In this document: piece by piece, positions 43,765-52,310 of the stretch
How positions within the stretch are numbered: position 1 is the stretch's first letter
Layout: every line of letters starts with the position of its first letter
DNA from: Neorhizobium lilium
Lineage (GTDB): Bacteria; Pseudomonadota; Alphaproteobacteria; Rhizobiales; Rhizobiaceae
Length of the DNA: 64,000 bases
Assembly (NCBI RefSeq): GCF_004053875.1
Contig: NZ_SBIP01000004.1
Span: 682,001 to 746,000 of the forward strand
Direction of reading: 5' to 3'
Translations under genes and position numbers: made by a program
Notes under the pieces: model-generated
The model's input: the letters and a program-made list of their open reading frames with translations, nothing else
Databases searched by the model: none
Told to the model about the DNA's origin: nothing

Positions 43765-43972
43765 GCTTCTTCATGACGTCGTCAAGAGAGATGATTTCGC
43801 TGTCGCCCTGCTGCAGTGCATCCAGCCGCTCTTCGGCGAGATAATAATCTTCGAGATCGTCGAGATGGGCGAGGATGGCCTCACGGGCGTAGAAGCTCTT
43901 GCTTCGTCCCGTCTGTTTAGACAGATCTTCCAACCGATCTTCGATATCCTTCGGGAGCCTTAGCGCCAACAT
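43748..43972 (-). CDS. relB: Ribbon-helix-helix antitoxin (RelB/DUF6290-type)
   Basis: 74 residues from the ATG 43970-43972: MLALRLPKDIEDRLEDLSKQ and TGRSKSFYAREAILAHLDDLEDYYLAEERL form the DNA-binding RHH domain, and the C-terminal stretch (SEIISLDDVMKKHGVED) binds the toxin. A perfect palindrome 15 bp upstream is the likely autoregulatory operator. Confidence 0.9.
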   Translation of the reverse strand: MLALRLPKDIEDRLEDLSKQTGRSKSFYAREAILAHLDDLEDYYLAEERLDALQQGDSEIISLDDVMKKHGVED

Positions 43973-43987
43973 TGGGTCATCTCCAGT

Positions 43988-44005
43988 TGCTATACTTGTA
44001 TAGCA
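43988..44005. promoter_or_regulatory. Palindromic operator of relBE
   Basis: TGCTATAC-TT-GTATAGCA, a perfect 8-bp inverted repeat immediately upstream of the antitoxin start. It includes TATAC-type -10 sequence, so a bound antitoxin would cover the promoter. Confidence 0.82.
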
Positions 44006-44027
44006 GCCCTGTACGGCTTGCAACCTG

Positions 44028-44492
44028 CTACCGCTTCTCGCCCACCGTCAAAGGCCAGTCGACCAGATAATCCTCGAAGTCTTCGGCATCGACATCGTTT
44101 TCACTGACCGTGCGGCCGCGGGCGGAAATGCCGGCCTGATGCACCGTTTCCGGATCTCCCGAGATCAGCGGGTGCCACCAGTAGAGGTCTTCACCGTCGC
44201 GCACCAGGCGATAGCCGCAAGTGGGCGGCAGCCAGGGGATTTCGTCGACTTCCCTTGGGGTCAGCTGGATGCAGTCGGGCACGATTGCCTGGCGGTTAGG
44301 ATAGTTGGAACAGCGACAGCTCGTGCCGTCCAGCAGCCGGCAAGCGACCGAGGTGAAGGCGACTTCGCCCGTATCCCAATCCTCGAGCTTGTTGAGGCAA
44401 CAGAGGCCGCAGCCGTCGCAGAGGCTTTCCCACTCCACTTGGTTCAGCTCTTCGAGCCGTTTGGTCTTCCAGAAAGGTTCGCTCATCATCAT
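44028..44492 (-). CDS. YcgN/UPF0260 cysteine-cluster protein
   Basis: 154 residues. Cysteine arrangement [13 protein letters not shown], then [18 protein letters not shown] and VPDCIQL, the YkgJ/YcgN type thought to bind a metal or iron-sulfur cluster. Also [18 protein letters not shown], conserved in UPF0260. Three in-frame ATGs at 44492, 44489 and 44486 leave the start uncertain by two codons. Function unknown. Confidence 0.92.
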   Translation of the reverse strand: MMMSEPFWKTKRLEELNQVEWESLCDGCGLCCLNKLEDWDTGEVAFTSVACRLLDGTSCRCSNYPNRQAIVPDCIQLTPREVDEIPWLPPTCGYRLVRDGEDLYWWHPLISGDPETVHQAGISARGRTVSENDVDAEDFEDYLVDWPLTVGEKR

Positions 44493-44665
44493 ATATGCAA
44501 AAGGACGGAAGCACGCGCATCCGACTGCCCTTTACCCTGTTGCGATTTGGCATTGGTCCTAAACCATTTGTCAGCTAATGCTGAATAACGGTGATAGGCT
44601 CAGGGTCTTGATCCTCGGGCGGGCCTACGTCAAGCATAACTCAGCGACAGCGGGGAATTCCAGCG

Positions 44666-46924
44666 GTGCAGGACGAACCACAGTCACCCCAAGATCAGCC
44701 ATCGGGGCGGCCGCGCAAGAAGCGTCATATGCTGCTGCGCATCGATTCCTGGATCGACTCCACCGTCTGGAACCTTGGCTTCCGGCTGGCCGAAACCTGG
44801 GAAGACATCACCATTTTCTTCCGCCGCTTCCGCGTGCGCGGCTGGAAGAGGCTCGGCTTCGAACTTGCCGGCGAGGCGATGACGCTCGGCACGGCCGGCT
44901 TCGTCGTGCTGCTGGCGCTGGCCATGCCGGCCTTCGAGGAAACCAAGGAAGACTGGCGCAATCGCGGCGATTTCGCCGTCACCTTCCTCGACCGATACGG
45001 CAATGTCGTCGGCCATCGCGGCATCATCCATGAGGGTTCGGTGCCGATCGACCAGTTGCCGGACCACCTGATCAAGGCGGTTCTGGCGACGGAAGACCGC
45101 CGCTTTTTCGACCATTTCGGCATCGACTTTCTGGGTCTTACCCGCGCCATGAGCGAGAATGCCAAGGCGGGCGGCGTGGTCCAGGGCGGCTCGACGCTGA
45201 CCCAGCAGCTCGCCAAGAACCTTTTCCTGTCGAACGAGCGCTCCATCGAGCGCAAGATCAAGGAAGCGTTCCTGGCGCTCTGGCTCGAGGCCAACCTGTC
45301 GAAGAAGGAGATCCTGTCGCTCTATCTCGACCGCGCCTATATGGGCGGCGGCACGTTCGGCGCGGCGGCGGCCTCGCAATTCTATTTCGGCAAGAACATC
45401 ACCGAGGTCAGCCTGGCGGAATCGGCCATGCTGGCCGGCCTGTTCAAGGCGCCGACGAAATATGCGCCGCATGTCAACCTGCCGGCAGCCCGCGCCCGCG
45501 CCAACGAAGTGCTGACCAATCTCGTGCAGAGCGGCCTGATGTCCGAGGGACAGGTGATTGCCGCGCGGCGCAACCCGGCAACGGTCGTGGACCGGGCGGA
45601 TGTAAAATCGCCCGACTATTTCCTCGACTGGGCCTTCGACGAGGTGCAGCGGCTCGCCGCGGCCGGCAAGTTCAAGCAGCATTCCGTCGTCGTGCGCACC
45701 ACCATCGACATGGGGCTGCAGCAGGCGGCTGAATCGGCCATGGAGACCAGCCTGCGCGAATATGGCGAGACCTACCGGGTCAAGCAGGGCGCCATGGTGA
45801 TGATCGAGAACGGCGGCGGCGTGCGCGCCATGGTCGGCGGGCGAGACTATGGCGAAAGCCAGTTCAACCGCGCCACCAAGGCGCTGCGCCAGCCGGGTTC
45901 CTCCTTCAAGCTCTACACCTATTCTGCGGCCATGGAGCACGGCATGACGCCGGAAACCACGATTTCCGACGCGCCGATCACCTGGCGCGGCTGGTCGCCG
46001 CAGAACTACGGCCGCTCCTACAAGGGCAAGGTGACGCTGCTCTCCGCCATGGCCCAATCGCTGAACACGGTGCCGGTGCGGCTTGCCAAGGAAGTTCTGG
46101 GCACGGACGTGATCGTCCAGACGGCCAAGGCCTTCGGGGTCGAAACCCCGCTGCGCAACGACAAGACCATCCCGCTCGGGACCTCGGAAGTCACCGTCAT
46201 GGACCAGGCGACCGCCTATGCGGTGATGCCGGCGGGCGGGCTCACCTCGCGGCGGCACGGGATCGAACAGGTGCTCGGCTATGACGGCGGGGTGCTCTAC
46301 GATTTTAACCGGGACGAGATGCCGGCCAGACGTGTGCTCTCGGAGAAAGCCACCTCCTCGATGAACCGCATCCTGACGCAGATCCCGGTGATCGGCACCG
46401 CCAGGAAGGCAGCGCTCGACGGCGGCATCGTCACCGGCGGCAAGACGGGTACGTCGCAAAGCTATCGCGATGCCTGGTTCATCGGCTTTACCGGCAATTA
46501 CACGACGGCCGTCTGGTTTGGAAACGACGACTTCACGCCGATGAACAACATGACCGGCGGTTCTCTTCCGGCCATGACGTTCAAGCCGCTGATGGATTAC
46601 GCCCATCAGGGCATAGAGCTTCGCCCCATACCCGGCATCGAGAACCCCTTGCCGAGCGGCAACCACAAGCCGGGCGACGCGGTGGCGCAGAAGAAACCGG
46701 AAGCAAACGCCTTCGCGACGCTTGTGCGGCCGCGCTCGCTGTCGGCCGAATCCACCCGCATCCTCAGGCAGATCGGCGAAAAGCTGAAGGCTGCCGGACC
46801 CTTGTTGCCAACCACCGCCAAGGTCGTTGACGCCACCACAACCGGTTCGGTGGACGCGCTTTCGAGCGCCGACTCCACGAACCCCGCCGCCATCCTGCCG
46901 GCAAGCACCCCGGCACAGAGGTAG
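44666..46924 (+). CDS. Class A penicillin-binding protein (transglycosylase/transpeptidase)
   Basis: 752-residue bifunctional peptidoglycan synthase. Basic N-terminus, one TM (about 70-88), GT51 domain with catalytic Glu in ATEDRRFFDHFG and QGGSTLTQQLAKNLFL, then the transpeptidase with Ser412 in SSFK, SLN (AQSLNTVPVRL) and KTGTS. The tail after about residue 650 is Ala/Pro/Thr-rich. Start is a GTG at 44666. A PBP1-type enzyme; which paralogue cannot be told. Confidence 0.93.
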   Translation: MQDEPQSPQDQPSGRPRKKRHMLLRIDSWIDSTVWNLGFRLAETWEDITIFFRRFRVRGWKRLGFELAGEAMTLGTAGFVVLLALAMPAFEETKEDWRNRGDFAVTFLDRYGNVVGHRGIIHEGSVPIDQLPDHLIKAVLATEDRRFFDHFGIDFLGLTRAMSENAKAGGVVQGGSTLTQQLAKNLFLSNERSIERKIKEAFLALWLEANLSKKEILSLYLDRAYMGGGTFGAAAASQFYFGKNITEVSLAESAMLAGLFKAPTKYAPHVNLPAARARANEVLTNLVQSGLMSEGQVIAARRNPATVVDRADVKSPDYFLDWAFDEVQRLAAAGKFKQHSVVVRTTIDMGLQQAAESAMETSLREYGETYRVKQGAMVMIENGGGVRAMVGGRDYGESQFNRATKALRQPGSSFKLYTYSAAMEHGMTPETTISDAPITWRGWSPQNYGRSYKGKVTLLSAMAQSLNTVPVRLAKEVLGTDVIVQTAKAFGVETPLRNDKTIPLGTSEVTVMDQATAYAVMPAGGLTSRRHGIEQVLGYDGGVLYDFNRDEMPARRVLSEKATSSMNRILTQIPVIGTARKAALDGGIVTGGKTGTSQSYRDAWFIGFTGNYTTAVWFGNDDFTPMNNMTGGSLPAMTFKPLMDYAHQGIELRPIPGIENPLPSGNHKPGDAVAQKKPEANAFATLVRPRSLSAESTRILRQIGEKLKAAGPLLPTTAKVVDATTTGSVDALSSADSTNPAAILPASTPAQR

Positions 46925-46940
46925 AAGGATCTAAACTCTC

Positions 46941-47193
46941 CCCCTCACTTGCAGTTTCTAACACTTAGCTTCGCTAAGATGTTGAAACTGCTTTCTCTCC
47001 GACAAGGGGAGAGACGGTGTCCGCGGCACCCTCGCCGCTCCAGCCGGCACGTCGCATGCTGAGTTACTTTGCCGCTCAGCATGGAAACACGTCAAGCGTG
47101 GCACCCGTCCTCTCCCCCTTGTGGGAGAGGTTACAAAATCACGATCTTAGCAATGCTAAGTCGTAGATTTTGTTGGTGAGGGGTCAGGCCGCC
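46941..47193. repeat. Direct repeat copy 1 (MITE-like, 253 bp)
   Basis: Begins CCCCTCAC and ends with GTGAGGGG plus TCAGGCCGCC. Internal hairpins CTTAG-CTTCG-CTAAG and a TCTCCCC/GGGGAGA pair. A second copy lies at 47586-47841 in the same orientation. Ends are nearly identical between copies, the middle is diverged by several substitutions. No coding capacity. Confidence 0.9.
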
Positions 47194-47194
47194 G

Positions 47195-47551
47195 TTACTC
47201 GACACAGCCTGTCAACTCGATCAAGATCGCACGCAGCGTACCATCCATGTTCCTGACGATATCGTCGTTCCAGAACCGCAGCACCCGGAACCCTTGCAAT
47301 CGGAAGAAAGCATCCCGGTTTTCGTCCCGAGGGTTTTCGGCGTGTTGCGACCCATCAACTTCCACGATCAATGAGGCTTCGAAGCAAACGAAGTCGAGGA
47401 TGTAATTCTGCAAGGGCACCTGACGGCGAAATTTGTAGCCCTCCAATTGCCGGTTGCGGACGGCATGCCAAAGCAAAGCTTCCGCCTTGGTGGAATCGAA
47501 GCGCATATCCCGTGCTCGGCGGCGATTGACCGGTGGTGGTTGATGCCCCAT
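47195..47551 (-). CDS. DUF559 (Vsr-like) endonuclease-domain protein between two repeats
   Basis: 118 residues of the DUF559 family, a very-short-patch-repair-like fold: TKAEALLWHAVRNRQLEGYKFRRQVPL, VDGSQHAENPRDENRDAFFRLQGFRVLRFWNDDI (the conserved E/D-x-DG-x-QH and LRFWN signatures, here VEVDGSQH and VLRFWNDD). Nuclease activity is inferred from the fold; biological role unknown. It fills almost exactly the space between repeat copies 1 and 2. Confidence 0.88.
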   Translation of the reverse strand: MGHQPPPVNRRRARDMRFDSTKAEALLWHAVRNRQLEGYKFRRQVPLQNYILDFVCFEASLIVEVDGSQHAENPRDENRDAFFRLQGFRVLRFWNDDIVRNMDGTLRAILIELTGCVE

Positions 47552-47585
47552 TCTGCCCCTCCATCGAGGACAAGATATCTATGAT

Positions 47586-47841
47586 CCCCTCACTTGCAGT
47601 TTCTAACACTTAGCTTCGCTAAGATGTTGAAACTGCTTTCTCTCCCACAAGGGGAGAGACGGTGTCCGCGGCACCCTCGCCGCTCCAGCCGCCGCGTCGA
47701 TATGCTGAGATAGTTTTTGCCATTCAGCACGGAAACGAGTCGAGCGTGGCACACTTCCTCTCCCCCTTGTGGGAGAGGTTACAAAATTACGATCTTAGCT
47801 TGGCTAAGTCGTAGATTTTGTTGGTGAGGGGTCAGGCCGCC
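47586..47841. repeat. Direct repeat copy 2 (MITE-like, 256 bp)
   Basis: Same element as 46941-47193, same orientation, including the terminal CCCCTCAC/GTGAGGGG inverted ends. Its right end supplies the last codons and the TGA stop of the higA gene (47832). Confidence 0.9.
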
Positions 47842-48131
47842 CGCGGCTGGATCCGAGCCAGTTCCTCGCCAAGTTCCCGGCGGCGCTGCAGCAGGTCGTA
47901 ATCCGCCTGCAGTCCCAGGAAGAAACCGTCCGACATGCCGAAATAACGGGCAAGGCGCAGATCGGTGTCTGCCGTGACCGATCTCTTGCCGAGAACGATC
48001 TCGTTGATCCGGCGTGGCGGAACGCCTACAGCGCGCGCCAAGGCGTTTTGTGAAACCTCCATCGGCTTCAGGAACTCCTCCAGCAGGATCTCTCCCGGAT
48101 GGGGATTGGGCAGCCATTCGGTATCAGTCAT
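47832..48131 (-). CDS. higA: HigA antitoxin (XRE family)
   Basis: 99 residues from the ATG 48129-48131: [29 protein letters not shown] and [28 protein letters not shown], the HigA/VapI helix-turn-helix. Its last residues (RAA) and stop are encoded by the edge of repeat copy 2, so the original C-terminus may have been changed. It overlaps higB by 8 nt. The start region overlaps the toxin as in normal higBA operons. Confidence 0.92.
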   Translation of the reverse strand: MTDTEWLPNPHPGEILLEEFLKPMEVSQNALARAVGVPPRRINEIVLGKRSVTADTDLRLARYFGMSDGFFLGLQADYDLLQRRRELGEELARIQPRAA

Positions 48132-48393
48132 GGTAATCGACGATTTCAACATCGGCGGGTCCTCCATCGGTCCAGACGAAACAAATGCGCCATTGGTCGT
48201 TCACACGGATCGAGAACTGGCCAGCGCGCTTTCCCTTCAGTGCCTCCAACCGGTTTGCCGGTGGTATTCTCATATCGTTCAATGTCCGAGCCTGATCCAA
48301 CATTCGCAACTTCCGCAGGGCGACAGACTGGATATCCGAGGGTAGCCTGCGGCTGCGCCTGCCGGACCAGATGAGCTCTGTCTCGCCACCCAC
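48124..48393 (-). CDS. higB: HigB-type toxin with shifted start
   Basis: 89 residues: [41 protein letters not shown] and [25 protein letters not shown], nearly the consensus of RelE/HigB toxins. The frame starts at a GTG (48393) with AGGA 5 nt upstream. The codons just before it read Arg-Ile-Arg-Asn-Phe, like the usual M-I-R-N-F start with the ATG changed to AGG, so the protein may be short by four residues. Confidence 0.9.
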   Translation of the reverse strand: MGGETELIWSGRRSRRLPSDIQSVALRKLRMLDQARTLNDMRIPPANRLEALKGKRAGQFSIRVNDQWRICFVWTDGGPADVEIVDYHD

Positions 48394-48532
48394 GAAATTC
48401 CTGATCCTACCAGACCATAACGCAAGACGTTATAGCCTGCAATGGATGAGGTTTTGCCGATCAGCCCGTTTCTTCGCAGGGAAATCAGTGCTAATCGTCT
48501 CAAACCATTCCGATAAAGGGCCGTAGCCTGTC

Positions 48533-49117
48533 GTGTTCCGCCTTCCCCTCCTCATCGCCATCGCGCTTGTGATCGCCTTCGGCGGCGGGATCTGGTCGAC
48601 CATTGCAGCGCTCAATGCGACGACCGGGTTCGGCGCCATCAAGCTCGGCGCATGGGAGGCTTTTCCGCAGGCCCAAACTGCGGATGCCGATCCCTATGCC
48701 AGCTCGCACCGGGCTAATGCCGGCAAGCTGCTCTATGCGAGCGCAGAAGGTCTGGCGTTTACCGCATCGGTGGACGATACCGGCCAGCGACTGACAGGTG
48801 ACTGCAGCTACAGCATCGTCGGCCAGACGCCTGCCGCCCGCTTCTGGACCCTGTTTGCCGCAGCACCCGGAGCCGCGCCGCCCTCCCCCGACGGCGATCT
48901 GCCCAGCGCGCTCAATTCCCGCACGGCGCTCTACAACACGGATGGGACCTTCGACATCCGGATCGGAAAGACTGCGACAGCAGGCAATTGGCTCGCCGTT
49001 CCGGTCGGCCCCTTCCGCCTGACGCTGACCCTGCTGGACACGCCGACCGCCGGAAGCTCCGGCGTGATCGACCTTTCCATGCCGAGCATCCGGAAGATCG
49101 GGTGCGGCAATGTCTAG
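48533..49117 (+). CDS. DUF1214 membrane-anchored protein
   Basis: 194 residues starting at GTG 48533. One N-terminal TM (LLIAIALVIAFGGGIW), then a beta-rich domain with GAWEAFPQAQTADADPYASSH, TALYNTDGTFDIRIG and NWLAVPVGPFRLTLTLLD, features of DUF1214. It overlaps the next gene (DUF1254) by 8 nt. In larger proteins the two domains are fused; here they are separate, both anchored in the membrane. Function unknown. Confidence 0.82.
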   Translation: MFRLPLLIAIALVIAFGGGIWSTIAALNATTGFGAIKLGAWEAFPQAQTADADPYASSHRANAGKLLYASAEGLAFTASVDDTGQRLTGDCSYSIVGQTPAARFWTLFAAAPGAAPPSPDGDLPSALNSRTALYNTDGTFDIRIGKTATAGNWLAVPVGPFRLTLTLLDTPTAGSSGVIDLSMPSIRKIGCGNV

Positions 49118-49691
49118 GCGGTTCGCGTTCCACCTCGTTCTGGCGGTCCTTGTCGGCGTCGTGGGCGCCGCTCTCCTGCACCTCATCATCGTGCTGCTTC
49201 TGCCGCAGTTCAGCGACCGCGACGCCTATACGCGCGTGCTGGCCGAAGGCGAAGTGCAACGGTTCTGGCGTCTGGGGGAAAAGCCGGACAAGGCCGGGCT
49301 TGCAAAGGACGATCCCTATCTGGAGACGGCCGTCTGCGCCTTCGACCTTAGCGAAAGCCCGGCGCGCATCGCAGGCGCCAATCCCGGCATTCCCTTCTGG
49401 TCGCTCGCCGTCTACGACAGCGGCTCGAACGAAGTGTTCAGCATCAACGACCGGACTTCCGTCGCTGGAGCGCTGGACGTGGTGCTGGCGACGCCCATGC
49501 AGATGACCCAGCTTCGCAAGACCCTGCCGACCGGTGCCACGCAATCCATCCTCGTGGAAAGCCAGACCTCGGACGGCTACGTGGTCTTGAGAGCCCTGGC
49601 TCCGGGCCGAAGCTTTGCCGAAAGCGTATCGGAATTTCTGGACAAGGCGACCTGCGCGCCGTTCGAATGGCGCTCCAGAAGCCGCTTTTGA
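49110..49691 (+). CDS. DUF1254 membrane-anchored protein
   Basis: 193 residues. N-terminal TM (FHLVLAVLVGVVGAALLHLIIVLLL), then DDPYLETAVCAFDLSESPARI, IPFWSLAVYDSGSNEVFSINDR and VLRALAPGRSFAESV. It is the partner of the preceding DUF1214 gene (8-nt overlap). Function unknown; probably a cell-envelope protein. Confidence 0.8.
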   Translation: MSRRFAFHLVLAVLVGVVGAALLHLIIVLLLPQFSDRDAYTRVLAEGEVQRFWRLGEKPDKAGLAKDDPYLETAVCAFDLSESPARIAGANPGIPFWSLAVYDSGSNEVFSINDRTSVAGALDVVLATPMQMTQLRKTLPTGATQSILVESQTSDGYVVLRALAPGRSFAESVSEFLDKATCAPFEWRSRSRF

Positions 49692-49700
49692 GCGAGCCGT

Positions 49701-49883
49701 CTATTCCGCACGGACTGCGTGGTTTTCAGCCCTGCGATCAATGCCTGCATGCTCTTGATAGCGCTCATAGCGAACGCCCGTGAAGAACACGATCTCGCCC
49801 GCATCCTCGCTTTCGCCGATCCGCACCTGGGGACGGCGGCTGCGCTGAGCGCGCCATTTGTTCAGAACTACTATCTCTGCCAT
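49701..49883 (-). CDS. Small conserved-looking protein of unknown function
   Basis: 60 residues from the ATG 49881-49883, which follows GGAGG at 5 nt, the strongest ribosome site nearby. Basic N-terminal part (VVLNKWRAQRSRRPQVRIG), then GEIVFFTGVRYERY. No membrane segment. The frame remains open to 50102, but that part is Arg-rich and shadow-like. It converges with the DUF1254 gene. Confidence 0.62.
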   Translation of the reverse strand: MAEIVVLNKWRAQRSRRPQVRIGESEDAGEIVFFTGVRYERYQEHAGIDRRAENHAVRAE

Positions 49884-50497
49884 GCTCGCCTCCGTTGAAC
49901 GAATTCGAGACGGATGAAGACGGACCGATTTCACCCTGCCCTTCAAGGGGCAGGCGCGCCCTGCGGTATCTGCCGCAAGCATCCGCGCCTTTCTCGTCAG
50001 CGGCGCTTTTTTAAAGCGCCGAGACATCATGCCGACCAACCCCGCCTGGCTCGGTCGTTCTCCGAATGGCGCTGCCACGACACCATCCGGAGTTGAACGC
50101 ACCGGCAGGATACGCGCCGGTCACCTGGGATTCAGCCAGAGCATCGTTAATAATTCACTAATTCTAATGTAATGCCTGCAACTGATGCAGTTCTGCAACA
50201 TGCCTTGCGATCCAGACAACGCCGCGTTGTAACAGGGCGATCCGCAAAAACGCACTCACTGCAAGAAATCAGGGGCGTGTCAAAACGGCGCGTTTTCACC
50301 AAGCATTAACCCTCCCGACGTTAGCATAAGGGTTAAACCTAGGCGGGACCTGCGGTTGAACGAGGGACGTTCTGCCCAAGGCTCGCCACCGGGAGTTTCC
50401 CAGGCAAGGTACGATGAGAAGAACCGGCAGGCCAGTTCGCCTTTCGGTTGCTTTCCGGCACTTCAAACTTGTTTTGCGTTTTGTGAGTTTGCCCGTG
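49884..50497. other. Long intergenic region before the DUF2336 gene
   Basis: About 610 bp without a convincing gene. 50150-50230 is AT-rich. An inverted repeat AAAACG-GCG-CGTTTT lies at 50282-50296 and another, TTAACCCT...AGGGTTAA with a 15-nt loop, at 50306-50336. No U-tract follows either one. Probably promoter and operator sequence for the DUF2336 gene. Confidence 0.5.
50306..50336. promoter_or_regulatory. Inverted repeat upstream of the DUF2336 gene
   Basis: TTAACCCT at 50306-50313 and its perfect complement AGGGTTAA at 50329-50336. Half-site centres lie 23 bp apart, about two helical turns. Candidate operator; TTAACC half-sites recall CtrA boxes but the spacing does not fit. Confidence 0.4.
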
Positions 50498-51541
50498 ATG
50501 AGCGAGTTTCGAGAGCTTGAGAGGCCCCAGGCCATGCGGAAGAAGGATGTGGTGCTAATGGCCACGGTAACGAGTTTCGAAAGTCTGCCGCATCCTACGC
50601 GGTCGGAGCTTCGACAGTTTGCCGAGCTGTTTTCGCCTCTCTTCACCGCCTCGTCGGATGAGGCGCGCCGTCAGGCGGTGGCAGCGCTGTCGCAATCGCA
50701 GACCGTGCCGCCGGCAGTCGCCTTCTTCATTGCAAGCCAGCCAATCGCAATCTCGGCGCCCTTTCTGATCGCCTCGCCCTGCCTTTCCAACGAAGCGCTG
50801 ATTGCCATCGCCCGAACGCAAGGGGTGGATCATGCCCATGCGATAGCGCGCCGCGACTCCCTCTCCCCCATCGTCCTGGATGCGCTGGTCGGCCTCCGGT
50901 ATGCGCGCCCCGCGCAGCCCGCCGAAGCCCGAACCCCTGCCCAGGACGACACGACCCGCGCCCTGGAAGAAGCGCGGGAGGCCGAACGCCTCCTGCAGGA
51001 GGAGAAGCTGAGGGGCCGGATCAAAATCCTGGCGGGACATGTGGAGCGAGCCGAGAATGACCGGCTGGGCTTGAGAACGGTCTCGTCGATCCACACTGCC
51101 CTTCTGGTGCGTTTTGCCCGCGCCCGCGAAGCCGGATTGTTCGCAGGCGTACTCGCCGATGCCCTCTCCGCCAGCCGCTGGCTTGCCGAGCGAATCATGC
51201 TCGATGTTTCCGGCCGCCAGCTTGCCACGACGCTGAAGGGCGTTTTCATGGAACAGCCGGACGCCCTCTTCATCCTAGAGCGGTTTTACAGCCATTTGAG
51301 CACGGTAGAAGAGTCGGAAACGAGTGCAGAGACGTTGTGGCACACACTCGACACGGACGAATGCGGCCGGCGGGTGGAAGCCTGGCGTCGCGCCGATCGT
51401 TACACCTATGCCGAGCCGCTCCCCCAACCAACGGATCAAGTGCCGCCGGACGTAGAGCCGGTTCAGGCAGAGGAACCCGCAGCACCGCTGCGGACATCCG
51501 CCAGCCTACGCCGCAATGTGGGCGGCCAGTGGCGCCGCTGA
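50498..51541 (+). CDS. DUF2336 family protein
   Basis: Helical, cytoplasmic protein of about 347 residues. DUF2336-like segments: LFSPLFTASSDEARRQAVAALS, APFLIASPCLSNEALIAIARTQG, VLDALVGL. A coiled-coil stretch (TTRALEEAREAERLLQEEKL) precedes a second helical domain and a disordered Pro/Ala-rich tail. The start is unsettled: ATGs at 50498, 50534 and 50558 are possible, the last with AAGGA 10 nt upstream. Function unknown. Confidence 0.75.
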   Translation: MSEFRELERPQAMRKKDVVLMATVTSFESLPHPTRSELRQFAELFSPLFTASSDEARRQAVAALSQSQTVPPAVAFFIASQPIAISAPFLIASPCLSNEALIAIARTQGVDHAHAIARRDSLSPIVLDALVGLRYARPAQPAEARTPAQDDTTRALEEAREAERLLQEEKLRGRIKILAGHVERAENDRLGLRTVSSIHTALLVRFARAREAGLFAGVLADALSASRWLAERIMLDVSGRQLATTLKGVFMEQPDALFILERFYSHLSTVEESETSAETLWHTLDTDECGRRVEAWRRADRYTYAEPLPQPTDQVPPDVEPVQAEEPAAPLRTSASLRRNVGGQWRR

Positions 51542-51548
51542 ATAGGCG

Positions 51549-51890
51549 CTAAAGAGTATCCACCACCTCGAACAGGCCAGCCAACTCATCCGTCTCCAGT
51601 TCCAGCAACCAGAGATCGGGGTCGAAGCGGCGTTCGCGCGCCATGAGATCGGCGACCGCCTCCGGTTCCGCCGCCTTCATGCGCGTTTCAAATTTTCGGT
51701 CGCCGTCGTCTTCGGCAAAGAAGTTCTGCGGCGCCGGCCCATAGAGAGTTTCGAGGCCATCCCGGTGCCGATGGCGGATGAAGATGGCTCCGGCCGCATC
51801 GGCGCCCCTATGCTCCACGGCAGCAAATCCGCCAGCCGAAAAAACGCGGCGGGTCAGGGCGGATACGAAAATATCGGAACGCAGGCGCAT
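51549..51890 (-). CDS. DUF1491 family protein
   Basis: 113 residues from the ATG 51888-51890 (MRLRSDIFVSALTRRVF), with AAGGA 4 nt upstream. DUF1491 features: RRVFSAGGFAAVEHRGADAAGAIFI, LYGPAPQ, DLWLLELETDE. The frame is open to 52031, but the start and ribosome site favour the shorter form. Function unknown. Confidence 0.85.
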   Translation of the reverse strand: MRLRSDIFVSALTRRVFSAGGFAAVEHRGADAAGAIFIRHRHRDGLETLYGPAPQNFFAEDDGDRKFETRMKAAEPEAVADLMARERRFDPDLWLLELETDELAGLFEVVDTL

Positions 51891-52054
51891 GTGTTCCTTT
51901 AAAACCTTCTGCACCGAAAGAAAATGCAATCGCGGCATGCCAGCGGAGACAAAAAACGAGCCCGTTCGCCCATTGAACCCTTTCCTTTCGCCGAACCCCT
52001 CATAATTAAAGGCGAATTGCCGCTTTGGCATAATCGTAAAAAGGAGTTGGGGCC

Positions 52055-52222
52055 GTGGCTACTTCCGTTCTTATCAGCATTCTGATCACCTTCCTGGTGA
52101 TCCTTCTCGTTCTCTATCTCGTTGCGCGACTGCCGATCGATGGCCGCGCCAAGCAGATCGTGCAGATCATCGTCATCATCATCGGTATTATTTCGATCCT
52201 GAAATATCTCGCTGTATTCTGA
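52055..52222 (+). CDS. Small Thivi_2564-type membrane protein
   Basis: 55 residues from GTG 52055, with AAAGGAG 9 nt upstream. Two hydrophobic helices (ISILITFLVILLVLYLVARL, split about 7-26; and IVQIIVIIIGIISILKYL, 38-55) joined by PIDGRAKQ. This is the layout of the small Thivi_2564 family. Divergent to the DUF1491 gene. Function unknown. Confidence 0.8.
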   Translation: MATSVLISILITFLVILLVLYLVARLPIDGRAKQIVQIIVIIIGIISILKYLAVF

Positions 52223-52310
52223 TTTTGAAACAAATGCGCCCGGCAAGAGGCCTTCAGGTCAACAACCGGGCGCAGATTTCCTCACGCCAAAGCGCGCGTA
52301 GGCATATGCC

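Noticed and set aside
44684..46666. Open frame of 660 codons antisense to the penicillin-binding protein
   Set aside because: Same reason: composition is Arg/His/Gly-rich and the sense strand carries all PBP motifs.
46941..47841. CRISPR array
   Set aside because: Only two long repeats (about 250 bp) with a gene between them; no short repeat-spacer pattern and no cas genes.
49914..50096. Plus-strand ORF of 60 codons
   Set aside because: Arg/His-rich, no ribosome site, lies in an intergenic region with no other coding signal.
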